From positions 62,001 to 126,000 of the forward strand of contig NZ_LMVK01000008.1 in the NCBI RefSeq assembly GCF_001541315.1: a stretch of DNA of 64,000 nt. The letters run 5' to 3'. The notes below the pieces were generated by a model. The model ran no database searches and had not been told where the DNA came from. It saw nothing but the letters and a program-made list of their open reading frames with translations. The stretch is from Agrobacterium tumefaciens str. B6. GTDB taxonomy: Bacteria; Pseudomonadota; Alphaproteobacteria; Rhizobiales; Rhizobiaceae. The position numbers were made by a program, and so were the translations under genes. Shown in pieces: positions 9,084 to 17,302 of this stretch; the first letter of the stretch is position 1, and every line of letters begins with the position of its first letter.

Positions 9084-11429
9084 TTAAGCTGCGGTTGGAA
9101 CTGTTTCCAACTCGATCAGCACGCGCTCCTTGGGATCGACGGGTACACGGTCCTTGATGTGGCGCTTCACGAGCTCGTAAACCCGCTCCACATATTCGAC
9201 CTGGTCTCTTGAAAGAGGGCCTTTTTCGGCATGATGCGTAACGGTGCGCGCCTTGTTGATCTTGCTGATCCATCGGACGAGCGAGGCCTTCGGTCCCTTG
9301 CCATAAAAGTTGTAGTGATCTTTGAAAAGTTCCCAATTATCGCCGTAAAGCACGATATCTGCATAGTTGATCAGGAACAGGTAACGCCAGCGTTCGTGCT
9401 CACCATTATTTTCGTTAAAGTTCCGGTCGCAATCGTTGCGGACCGGCTTGGGGACGCCTTGCATCCACCAGGCGTCACGCACCTCGCCGTACTTCTGTTT
9501 CAGCGTTGACAGGACATCGTCGAAGAGGATCCGGTTAATGTCGTCGATCATGTCCTTGGCGCGCTTGGTACCCTCGGCGTCCTGGCTGTCGAGATAATCC
9601 TTGACCTCCTTGATATCGAACGAGGGAACGGCCTCATAAATGATGGCCATGAGCTGCAGACAGTTCTGGCTGACGCTCAGCAGCGAGCTGCCGCGGTTTC
9701 TGAAACGGGCGACGTCAGCTTGATCTGCTGTGCGGAAGTATCGGATGACCGGTGCAATCAATGCCCGAATGCGCTCGACGATGTCTTCCGCGTCCAGAGC
9801 GACGACCCGCGTGCCATCTCGTTCCGAAAACTGGATCAACTTGCGAAACAGCGTCAACAGCGCCCGGATCCCGAGATTGGTGCAGAGATATCCGCCCTTG
9901 GCGTCGCCGAGTGCCCAGTGTTCAGGCACTCCTTGCGCGAACTCACGTAGATAGGCTGCAAGCGTCTCTGCAGCCTTGTCCAGCGTTAGCTGCGGCGAAG
10001 ATGATAGTTCCGACAAGGGTCCCGGCTGCAGGACATATTCCTTGCCGGACTTGGTCACATTGCCGATCAGATTATTTTCGGCAATGCCGTCGGCAAGTGA
10101 AGTCAGCGTCAGACAGCGGACGTTGTTCTTTTCTTGGGCGACGGTCAAAATCCGATCTTTGACAGGAGAGTGCTTGTCACTGTCCAGTCTCAAGGTTATG
10201 CGCGCACACATAGCCTCGAGCCGCTTGCGTGGATCACTGTGATTGATATCGAGACTCGAGACGATCTCGTTGACGAGATTGCGTGACACCTTCACTTGCT
10301 GCGTGTTGATATCGACGAACATCTGGATTTCGTCGCGAATGGCCATGTTTTCGTAGGCAAGCACGGAAACAACCGAATTGTCGCGCTCTTTAACCCGGCT
10401 AGCATAAGCATAGCCGTAAAGACGGTGCTGGCCGTCGATCACCCAAGCCGAACCATATTGGCCGGGCAGGGTCAAAATTCCGGTGGCGGTGTCGCCGAAT
10501 GACTGCGTGATATCAAATCGCAGACCTTCATGTTTTATGTTCACCACAATGTTGGTCGGGAAGGTGCCGCCGGCGTCAAGATATTGCCCGATCGACTTCA
10601 ATCTGGTGGGTTTCACCATTCGCTGATAGGTCGACAGATCGGCATTCGAGCTCTTCGACATATGGCTGATATAAGCGAGCCGCAGAAGGTCGTGGGGCGA
10701 TATCAGGAAATTATAGAATGTGGTCTGGCCGACTTTGCCCTTGGTGGCAGGCACCTCGGTCCGCAGTCCCTCGACTTTTTCGCCCTCAAGGTATCGGCCG
10801 AGAAATTGATATCTAGCCGCCGTCTTCAAAATGTCGGTCAATTTTCTGAAGTAATCGAGGTCGCTTTCGGTAATGAGGGCGATCTTGGCTTCTTCGGCAC
10901 GTTGCCGATCGGCACTTCGCAGGTCAATATTGCGTGTCGCAATCGCGAATTTCACCTTCAGGCGAGGTTCCTTACCGAAATGGGAGTGGACGATTTTGAT
11001 CACGTTCTCCCGAATGGCGCCGATCTTGTCGATCAAGGCTTTGACGGATTTGGGAGCGGTATCGCGGGCATGCGTGCATTCGACGATGAAAACGGTCTCG
11101 TTATCCTTCGCGAAGATGTCGATTTGCCGGGATGGCGCGCGTTCGTCTATGGGTAGGCGAAAATTCCGATCAGCGTTTAGCGTATTGAACCCCATCCGGT
11201 AAAGGAGCGACCAGACATCGTCCTCAAGTTGGCGATCAGCAGGCTTTGGCCGGGCCATGCGAACGGACCGCATGTTCCGCTTGCTGACCGTCCACCCATC
11301 GGCCTCCTCTGCCAGGATCTTCATCGCAAGCGCATCGCTGTTCGAGGCTGAGACAACCTTTTCGTCGACAGTAGTCGCTCGTCTGGCAGCCACAGACCTC
11401 AGTTCTTCACCCGATACCAGTCCGTCCAT
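9084..11429 (-). CDS. Nuclease-like domain fused to DGQHR domain
   Basis: This protein has about 781 residues and is the first gene of the cluster. Residues about 68-188 look like a restriction-endonuclease fold: LEDDVW, then RQIDIFAKD (acidic metal ligand) and VFIVECTH (Glu of a D-x(n)-E core), then lysine-rich strands; the canonical D/ExK lysine is replaced, so activity is uncertain. A DGQHR motif lies at about 332-336 in WVIDGQHRLYGYA, with FVDINTQQVKVSRNL about 36 residues later, the hallmark of DndB/DGQHR proteins. The C-terminal 350 residues are unassigned. I chose the ATG at 11429; an in-frame TTG at 11480 gives 798 residues. The promoter should lie in 11430-11600. Nuclease and DGQHR in one chain suggest recognition of modified or foreign DNA, which is inference. 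Confidence 0.8.
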   Translation of the reverse strand: MDGLVSGEELRSVAARRATTVDEKVVSASNSDALAMKILAEEADGWTVSKRNMRSVRMARPKPADRQLEDDVWSLLYRMGFNTLNADRNFRLPIDERAPSRQIDIFAKDNETVFIVECTHARDTAPKSVKALIDKIGAIRENVIKIVHSHFGKEPRLKVKFAIATRNIDLRSADRQRAEEAKIALITESDLDYFRKLTDILKTAARYQFLGRYLEGEKVEGLRTEVPATKGKVGQTTFYNFLISPHDLLRLAYISHMSKSSNADLSTYQRMVKPTRLKSIGQYLDAGGTFPTNIVVNIKHEGLRFDITQSFGDTATGILTLPGQYGSAWVIDGQHRLYGYAYASRVKERDNSVVSVLAYENMAIRDEIQMFVDINTQQVKVSRNLVNEIVSSLDINHSDPRKRLEAMCARITLRLDSDKHSPVKDRILTVAQEKNNVRCLTLTSLADGIAENNLIGNVTKSGKEYVLQPGPLSELSSSPQLTLDKAAETLAAYLREFAQGVPEHWALGDAKGGYLCTNLGIRALLTLFRKLIQFSERDGTRVVALDAEDIVERIRALIAPVIRYFRTADQADVARFRNRGSSLLSVSQNCLQLMAIIYEAVPSFDIKEVKDYLDSQDAEGTKRAKDMIDDINRILFDDVLSTLKQKYGEVRDAWWMQGVPKPVRNDCDRNFNENNGEHERWRYLFLINYADIVLYGDNWELFKDHYNFYGKGPKASLVRWISKINKARTVTHHAEKGPLSRDQVEYVERVYELVKRHIKDRVPVDPKERVLIELETVPTAA

Positions 11430-11600
11430 GTCCAAATCCCGATTGCATTCGGCAAGATTATCCGGCGATAGTGTAAGCAAGTTTAACGACAGTCGAGTCT
11501 AAGTTATTCAACTGACCTGCCTTTTGCACATCTTATTATCAATGAGACGATATTCGTGCCGGCAGCTGCAAACGGCGGCGCACAAAACAATTCTGCGGGG

Positions 11601-12467
11601 TCAGAGTTTGCATACGGCACGAAGATCAAACAGGTTCCAAAGACCTGAGCTCAGGATCATGAAGATGATCGCGACGAAGATGATGAACCCTACGCGCCAA
11701 GCCTTATCCTGAGCCTGGACAGTACTGAACCAAGCCATCACTCGACCGAACCTTGTATAGCGCGGCGTCGGGTAAACAACCCGCCATGCAGTCGAAAAAT
11801 CGAGGATGTCTCGGAGCAAAACCATGATCCCGAATGTCACGAGGAAGACAGTACTTCCTGTCGTAGCGCCGTTGGTTGGGCAAGCGACGTGACCCCACGA
11901 CCGCCATGCCATCCACAGAACGATGACAACTAGGAGCAGAAGACTGTTCATGAAGACCCAGAAGGCACCGAGCGTGGCAATTGGGCGGGGCTCTTTGTGA
12001 CGCTTCATGAAATTGGCAAAGCGCCGTATAAAAAGCAGCATCAGTCCGAGGACGATCAGAAAGGTATAGGCGACGAAGTACCATGTGAACCCAACAGTGG
12101 ACGTATTTTCGAAGCTCAAGCCATGAGCCATTAAATAGAACGGGATCATTTGGCAGACGTTAATTGCGTAGTTCAAACCAAAGTTGAATGGGGTGACGAC
12201 CCCGAGTGGCTCTCTGGCGAACATGATGTCCAGAAATCGATCGCCCTGGTAGTAGAATAGGCCGGCTGTGATCAGGAAGGAGGCTGTCATTTCGGCGTTC
12301 AGAAGTAATGCCTGGAGTGAGAAGTCGCCGGCGATCGTTGCGGTAGTGATCTTGGTCGCAGCACCCTGTGCAACGATCGCAAAACTCAGTGAGAACAGTA
12401 CTGCATATGTTCGTTCCGATTGTCGAAGTCGATCCTTCTCAAAATCTGCGTCCGATTTTCCCGCCAT
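11601..12467 (-). CDS. Polytopic membrane protein of unknown function
   Basis: This 288-residue protein has about seven hydrophobic segments (roughly residues 20-40, 50-75, 95-118, 127-148, 165-190, 201-222 and 257-280) and a charged N-terminus of about 20 residues. I do not recognise a family. It sits directly upstream of the DGQHR cluster in the same orientation, about 120-170 bases away, and could be its membrane component or an unrelated gene. The region between them is AT-rich enough to hold a promoter, so co-transcription is not assured. The start ATG at 12467 is the first in frame; a GAGGTGGCAAA sequence before it could serve as the ribosome site. Confidence 0.6.
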   Translation of the reverse strand: MAGKSDADFEKDRLRQSERTYAVLFSLSFAIVAQGAATKITTATIAGDFSLQALLLNAEMTASFLITAGLFYYQGDRFLDIMFAREPLGVVTPFNFGLNYAINVCQMIPFYLMAHGLSFENTSTVGFTWYFVAYTFLIVLGLMLLFIRRFANFMKRHKEPRPIATLGAFWVFMNSLLLLVVIVLWMAWRSWGHVACPTNGATTGSTVFLVTFGIMVLLRDILDFSTAWRVVYPTPRYTRFGRVMAWFSTVQAQDKAWRVGFIIFVAIIFMILSSGLWNLFDLRAVCKL

Positions 12468-12994
12468 TTTGCCACCTCAGTCGTTTATCATGACTTGCCC
12501 CTAGCACGCAGGAATTGCACAGGGCTGGATAATACGCAGCTCAGTCGTCTAGTCGCAAAAGATCCACCGCTCCGACGGAGCGATGGACCGTGGTGAAGGC
12601 GATAAGGACGCCATGGATCAAGCTTTTCGGCATCCGGTTCTGTCCAACCATCAGGCCCGCGACGGAAAAGATCGTGGTCGCAACCAGACCATGGCTGCAA
12701 GGAGTTGCTCTTCGAGCGATCCGGTGGTCAGAGTTGCGTTCGCCGCGCACAGGCACGCTCTAACTCCTCCAGCCGCCGAACGCCGCAATCAAAAGGGTGA
12801 ACGCACCGCCCTCGATGAGGATTCCATATTCTGTCGAGCCGCGAATATGTACCGTCTTACAACGATTTCATGTCAGCTAAACCTGCGGGTGAGTGAGCGC
12901 GGGAGCCGGCGGAAGACGCTTTCCGTCGGTCTGCATTGCGTGGTGTGCCAGAAGGTGGTTGCGCGCTCTGCCAACTTCACAGTAATTTGAAAAA
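12468..12994. other. 527-base divergent gap, no supported gene
   Basis: This separates the minus-strand membrane protein from the plus-strand STAND gene and should hold both promoters. A 71-codon minus-strand frame (12541-12756) includes a short hydrophobic stretch (FSVAGLMVGQ) and might be a remnant of a membrane protein, but it has no recognisable match. No clean insertion sequence end or hairpin was seen. Confidence 0.45.
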
Positions 12995-15900
12995 ATGACG
13001 CATTCGGACCCACGCCCTTTAGACAATGACGCCACGCGTGAGGCAGTGGATTCGATGCGGGGCTTCTCGTTTCAGATCTTGCGCAGCATCGATGCCTGGC
13101 TTGACTTGCCGTCCGGTGAAATTCTTATGCTGGAGGGCGCCGAGGACCTCGACCGCATTGGTCCGGAAGGAGCACTGGTCGAGCAGGTCAAGGATACCGC
13201 GGGATCCGGCAACATCACGCTGCGCACCGCAGCCGTTCTCGCGGCCATCGGCAATTTCTGGCAGCATTGCCAGCGCAATCCTGATACGCTCATCCGGTTT
13301 CGCTATCTCACGACGTCTGATATCGGGCAAGAACGGAGCGATGCTCTTGCTGACCTCGACGCAGCTGGAATTGAAGCATGGCAGGCCATCCGCCATGCGC
13401 CGACTTCCACGGAAGCATTGTCAGGAGCGGCACTGATCCAATCCTATCTTGTTGGCTGCGAGTCCCTTCCCGCGGCGTTGCGCACCTTCTTGTCATCAGC
13501 CTCCGTTGAGGACTTCGTCAAAAGCGTGGTCCTGCCGATTGAGTGGGTGACTGGACAGGCTCGCTCACCGGGTCTTGTTCGGAAGATCGAAGCGCGTCTC
13601 GTCGAACTCGGCGAGCTTCTAGATATCGATGCAGCCTCGGCGATCAACGCCTTGCCAAAGCTTCACCTGGAGGCCTGGAAAAACGTCAGCGATAACGATA
13701 GGGCACCGCTGCGGCGTGGCGATCTCATCCGGATCGTGCGGGAAGCTGGCACAACCCATGTTACGAGCGCTCTGCTGATGGGATTGTTAAAGCAGGTAGC
13801 AGGCATGCCATCCGGTGCCACGCCGATTGTTTCTCCACCACCTTCGGTGGGAAGGCCACCACGGCCGCCGCGCCGACATTACTCGCGCCCCGTCTTGGAA
13901 GAGAACCTGCGCCGGGCATTGCGGCTCGGTGCAACCTATCTCCATGGATCGACCGGTATGGGGAAAACATATCTCGCGCGGTCAGTCATGATCGATCTTA
14001 CGAAGGTTGGCTGGTTGGATCTGCGCGACGTCAGAGGACAGGCGATCATCTCGAAGATCCAGGCGGCCACGGCCTTCCTCGCATCAAACGCGGACGCGAT
14101 GACAATCGTCCTTGATGATCTCGATCCTGGTGAGGATGGACGCGTCCTGATACCAGCGCTGCAGCACCTCCATGAGATGCTTTCCGCACGTGGCGGCGCG
14201 CTGCTGATCACCGGTCCACAGCCTCTTTCACCTCGTCTCGCACATGCCATCGACATCACCGCAGACCGGACGTTCATTGCGCCAGCGTTTGCTTTGGCCG
14301 AAATTGCAGAGTTTACAGCCGCCGCGGGATGCCCTGATACCGACGTCGAGAACTGGTCCAAGATTGTATCAGCCTCGACGAGCGGCCATCCGCAACTCGT
14401 CGACGCGCGTCTGGCGGCTCTCCAGCAGCAGGGGTGGCCAAAACCCAGCCTTGGAGAGTTCGTGTCGCAAACAGCGGAAATCAAGGACGTCCGGAACGAA
14501 GCGCGGCGCTTGGTGGCGACACTCCCCGAAGGCGAACGGGAGCTGTTATGCCGGGCGAGCCTCGTTATCGGGCGTATATCACGCCGCCGGCTCCTGGCTG
14601 TTGGTGCGGCAGAGCCCGGGCTGTTCGAGCCCGGTCATGTCATCGATAGGCTGACGGGACCTTGGCTGGAAGTAACTGACACGTCCGATTTGCGCGTGTC
14701 GCCGCTTCTGCGTGGGCTTGCTTCAGAGACCCGGCCACAAGCCTGGGCTCGCGAAATGAACGTCAATATCGCGTGGGCCTGGCTGGCAGATCCGTCGCTG
14801 GCGGCAGGCGACGTCTCGACGCTCTTGATGCACGCAATTCTCGGCAAGCGAACAGGCCCGCTGGTGCAATTGCTGCCGAGCCTGCTCGAGGCCTCTGAGG
14901 ATGTCTGGGACGAGATCGGCGTGACAGCGGGTTTCCTTGCCAGTCTTGGCGTCGACGAAGAACACCCCAATCCGTTCGATGCGCCACTCGACAAGGCAGT
15001 TTTCCGAATCCTTCAGTTGCGGATTGCGGCCCAGGCACAGACGCAAGAACTTCCGAAGATCATCGACCGTGCATTCAAGGAATTTTCGGAAGCGGCCCCG
15101 GAGGATCTCGCGACCGGCTTTTTCGAATTTCTCTTCCTGTGGCAGCTGATTCGGCTCGACGGCATGACCCATGAAGTGGCAGCTCTTGTGGATATAGGTC
15201 TGAGGTTCAGGCGCGCCGCAACCAGGATGAGCCAAAATCTCAATAAGCTGCAACAGCACAACGGTGCTGAACACGTCAAATTCCCCGACCTCGCGCCGAT
15301 CTTTGCCCTGACAATGCTGCACTCGATCGCTGATCCCGATGCCTTCGAGCAGTTGCTGACGATTGCAGAAGAACTGGATCCAAACGATCAGAGGTTCATC
15401 CTGCCGGGAGGCGAGGGGCCACTTGACGCGGCGACAATGACGCTAGAACGCTTATGGCTCAGAGAATTCGGCAAACCCGGCCCCGACTGGTCAGGCTTTC
15501 GCCGTGTTCTCACCCGGACAATTGCGGTCGCTCAATCCGCTGGCTTGCCCGGTCTTGCCGATGCAGCTGCGTCCGTTCTCGTGCGAGTTTTGGACGAGAA
15601 TGAAGGCGACCCGGCATCTGCAGTCGAATTGGCAGAGCTCTACGAAGAGCAGATCGTTCGCCCGGTCCGGCTTTTGGCCGCTAAAGGAAAATGCCTCTAC
15701 CGGCAGCAGGAAACAGATCGGTCCCTTGACGTTTATGCAGCCGTTGTACGCGACCTCGATGCATCCATACTGTTCAGGGCCGACATTTTCCGCGGAGCTG
15801 CGCTGGCCGCGGCGCGAGCGCAAAGTTGGGAGCTTTGCGCAGAGCGCTTTCGCGCCGGTCTCATCTCACTGATGCCGGAAGAGGCCATTGCCCGAGCCGT

Positions 15901-17035
15901 TGGGTTCGGCTTCGATTATGGCCTGGCGCTTTTTCTGGCCGACGATCTGCCAGGCGCCGTAGCAGCCTTTTCAGAGGCAGTCGAGGTGGCCACTGCGGGA
16001 GGAGAGAGATCGCTCGATGAAACCCTTCTGTCAGCGAGGCAGTATGGCTATGCCGCTATGGTGCGTATCCAGCTGTTCATGGCGGCTCCTTCCCAAGGTA
16101 CCGATCACCTCACCTCACTGGTCGGGCGGGCAAGCTCTGGCGAGCAGTTCGCGTGGAAACACGATAGACCGATACCCAGTGAGTTCCTCGTTAGACAGCT
16201 TCTCGATTTGCAGATGCTGGCGCCAAACGCCGATCAAGCGACTATTCTTCAAGTGGCAAAGCGCCTGAGGTCGAGCCGGAACGTTGGACTTCAGGGAACA
16301 CATTGGGAGACCTTCACAAGGCTCCCTGTCTTGACGGGCGACCTTGATGAGGTCATGCCGGACTGTCTACGCGAAGCCGCTTACTTCGAAAGGTTACTCG
16401 CCCTGAGGGAAGCGGGCGAAGACCATTATCAGGTGCTCGAAGCGGACCCTCCTTTACCGGCACTCTCCGAGGCGTACGCGGTGTTTGTCCGATGCCGAAT
16501 CCTTGCAGTCATCATCGCGGAGATGGCGAGAGGCGGGCCCCTGGTGCTCCCGTTCGAGAAATGGCTCGCGCCCCTTCCGATCGACCAATCTTATGACGAC
16601 CTCCGGGATTTTATATCATGTGGCCGGACGTGGTTCCTTGGGTCGAATGATCCCTGGCCTGAATTTGGTAGAGGGCAACCGACATGGGAAAGACGAACTC
16701 TCGCCGCGCTGTCGACGCTTGCGCGCGGTCGCACTGCGGCCGAGCTCCTTGCTGCACATGCGATGATCGCGTACGATCTAAACCGGCCGCCGCTTGGGGC
16801 AATCGTTGCCCGACCTCTGTCGCAACTGGTTACCGCGGCGTGGAACAACATCTGCGATACGCCGGCTTTTTTGGTCGCGCCGCGCTATTCCGTGCCGGGG
16901 CTCCGAGCGGCTATCGATAGCCCACAGGAGGGGTGGCCGCGCATCCGCGGCGTTCTCTTGGCTGCGCTTCCAGCCATCAACTCCCATGACGCCCTTGAGC
17001 TCAGACCCTACATCGAGGTTATTTCGGAAGGCTAA
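12995..17035 (+). CDS. Avs-like STAND ATPase with Cap4/DUF4297-type nuclease domain
   Basis: This 1346-residue protein has three parts. Residues about 15-110 carry a block typical of Cap4/DUF4297 dsDNA nucleases: RGFSFQ, then EGAEDLDRI and LVEQVKDT at 62-69 (the D...E-x-K nuclease core). Residues about 295-560 are a STAND-type ATPase: RPVLEENLRRAL, the P-loop GSTGMGKT at 318-325, Walker B MTIVLDDLD at 369-377, and a GxP-like LLITGPQPLS. The remaining 750 residues are alpha-helical and repeat-like, as in the C-terminal sensor arm of antiviral STAND (Avs) proteins that recognise phage proteins. It is probably an abortive-infection sensor-nuclease; the trigger is unknown. It stands alone, with no recognisable ribosome site before the ATG. 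It is one of three independent defence-like loci in the first 17 kb. Confidence 0.78.
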   Translation: MTHSDPRPLDNDATREAVDSMRGFSFQILRSIDAWLDLPSGEILMLEGAEDLDRIGPEGALVEQVKDTAGSGNITLRTAAVLAAIGNFWQHCQRNPDTLIRFRYLTTSDIGQERSDALADLDAAGIEAWQAIRHAPTSTEALSGAALIQSYLVGCESLPAALRTFLSSASVEDFVKSVVLPIEWVTGQARSPGLVRKIEARLVELGELLDIDAASAINALPKLHLEAWKNVSDNDRAPLRRGDLIRIVREAGTTHVTSALLMGLLKQVAGMPSGATPIVSPPPSVGRPPRPPRRHYSRPVLEENLRRALRLGATYLHGSTGMGKTYLARSVMIDLTKVGWLDLRDVRGQAIISKIQAATAFLASNADAMTIVLDDLDPGEDGRVLIPALQHLHEMLSARGGALLITGPQPLSPRLAHAIDITADRTFIAPAFALAEIAEFTAAAGCPDTDVENWSKIVSASTSGHPQLVDARLAALQQQGWPKPSLGEFVSQTAEIKDVRNEARRLVATLPEGERELLCRASLVIGRISRRRLLAVGAAEPGLFEPGHVIDRLTGPWLEVTDTSDLRVSPLLRGLASETRPQAWAREMNVNIAWAWLADPSLAAGDVSTLLMHAILGKRTGPLVQLLPSLLEASEDVWDEIGVTAGFLASLGVDEEHPNPFDAPLDKAVFRILQLRIAAQAQTQELPKIIDRAFKEFSEAAPEDLATGFFEFLFLWQLIRLDGMTHEVAALVDIGLRFRRAATRMSQNLNKLQQHNGAEHVKFPDLAPIFALTMLHSIADPDAFEQLLTIAEELDPNDQRFILPGGEGPLDAATMTLERLWLREFGKPGPDWSGFRRVLTRTIAVAQSAGLPGLADAAASVLVRVLDENEGDPASAVELAELYEEQIVRPVRLLAAKGKCLYRQQETDRSLDVYAAVVRDLDASILFRADIFRGAALAAARAQSWELCAERFRAGLISLMPEEAIARAVGFGFDYGLALFLADDLPGAVAAFSEAVEVATAGGERSLDETLLSARQYGYAAMVRIQLFMAAPSQGTDHLTSLVGRASSGEQFAWKHDRPIPSEFLVRQLLDLQMLAPNADQATILQVAKRLRSSRNVGLQGTHWETFTRLPVLTGDLDEVMPDCLREAAYFERLLALREAGEDHYQVLEADPPLPALSEAYAVFVRCRILAVIIAEMARGGPLVLPFEKWLAPLPIDQSYDDLRDFISCGRTWFLGSNDPWPEFGRGQPTWERRTLAALSTLARGRTAAELLAAHAMIAYDLNRPPLGAIVARPLSQLVTAAWNNICDTPAFLVAPRYSVPGLRAAIDSPQEGWPRIRGVLLAALPAINSHDALELRPYIEVISEG

Positions 17036-17225
17036 CGCCCGCCACAGGCGCCGATTATTCCGGCCAAGCCTATGTCACGGTCTCTAGGCAAATCTTCGAT
17101 TGATTGGCGCGCCCTACGAGACAGTCATGTGTGTGATGGTCAGGTTCAACACGTCCGGCCGTAAGAGGCGCAACACCGGTTGTATCCAACGAAATCATAT
17201 ACAAACATCAATTAATAATGCCGCG

Positions 17226-17267
17226 ATTACGGGTCTTAGGTTCGACTCCCATCAAGGCGAAAACGCG
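17226..17267 (+). repeat. tRNA 3'-end-like repeat, left copy
   Basis: This 42-bp sequence matches 36984-37025 at 36 positions. It contains GGTTCGA, the T-loop hallmark, with imperfect T-stem arms, followed by ATCAAGGCG as the 3' acceptor strand. No 5' half of a tRNA lies before it, so it is a fragment, as left by integration into a tRNA gene. It sits between the end of the defence island and the MscS gene. Confidence 0.5.
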
Positions 17268-17302
17268 CTCTACTTAAGCAGTCGACAACTACACCCGTTC
17301 GC

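Noticed and set aside
7983-11429. A standard Dnd phosphorothioation locus
   Set aside because: DGQHR proteins are present but dndA, dndC, dndD and dndE are not; the other genes belong to unrelated families.
1056-11429. A Dpd 7-deazaguanine DNA modification locus
   Set aside because: No transglycosylase (DpdA-type) or DpdE/F helicase gene is present in the window.
17200-17302. A functional tRNA gene
   Set aside because: Only the T arm and acceptor 3' strand are recognisable; D arm, anticodon arm and 5' acceptor strand are absent and the T stem has mismatches.
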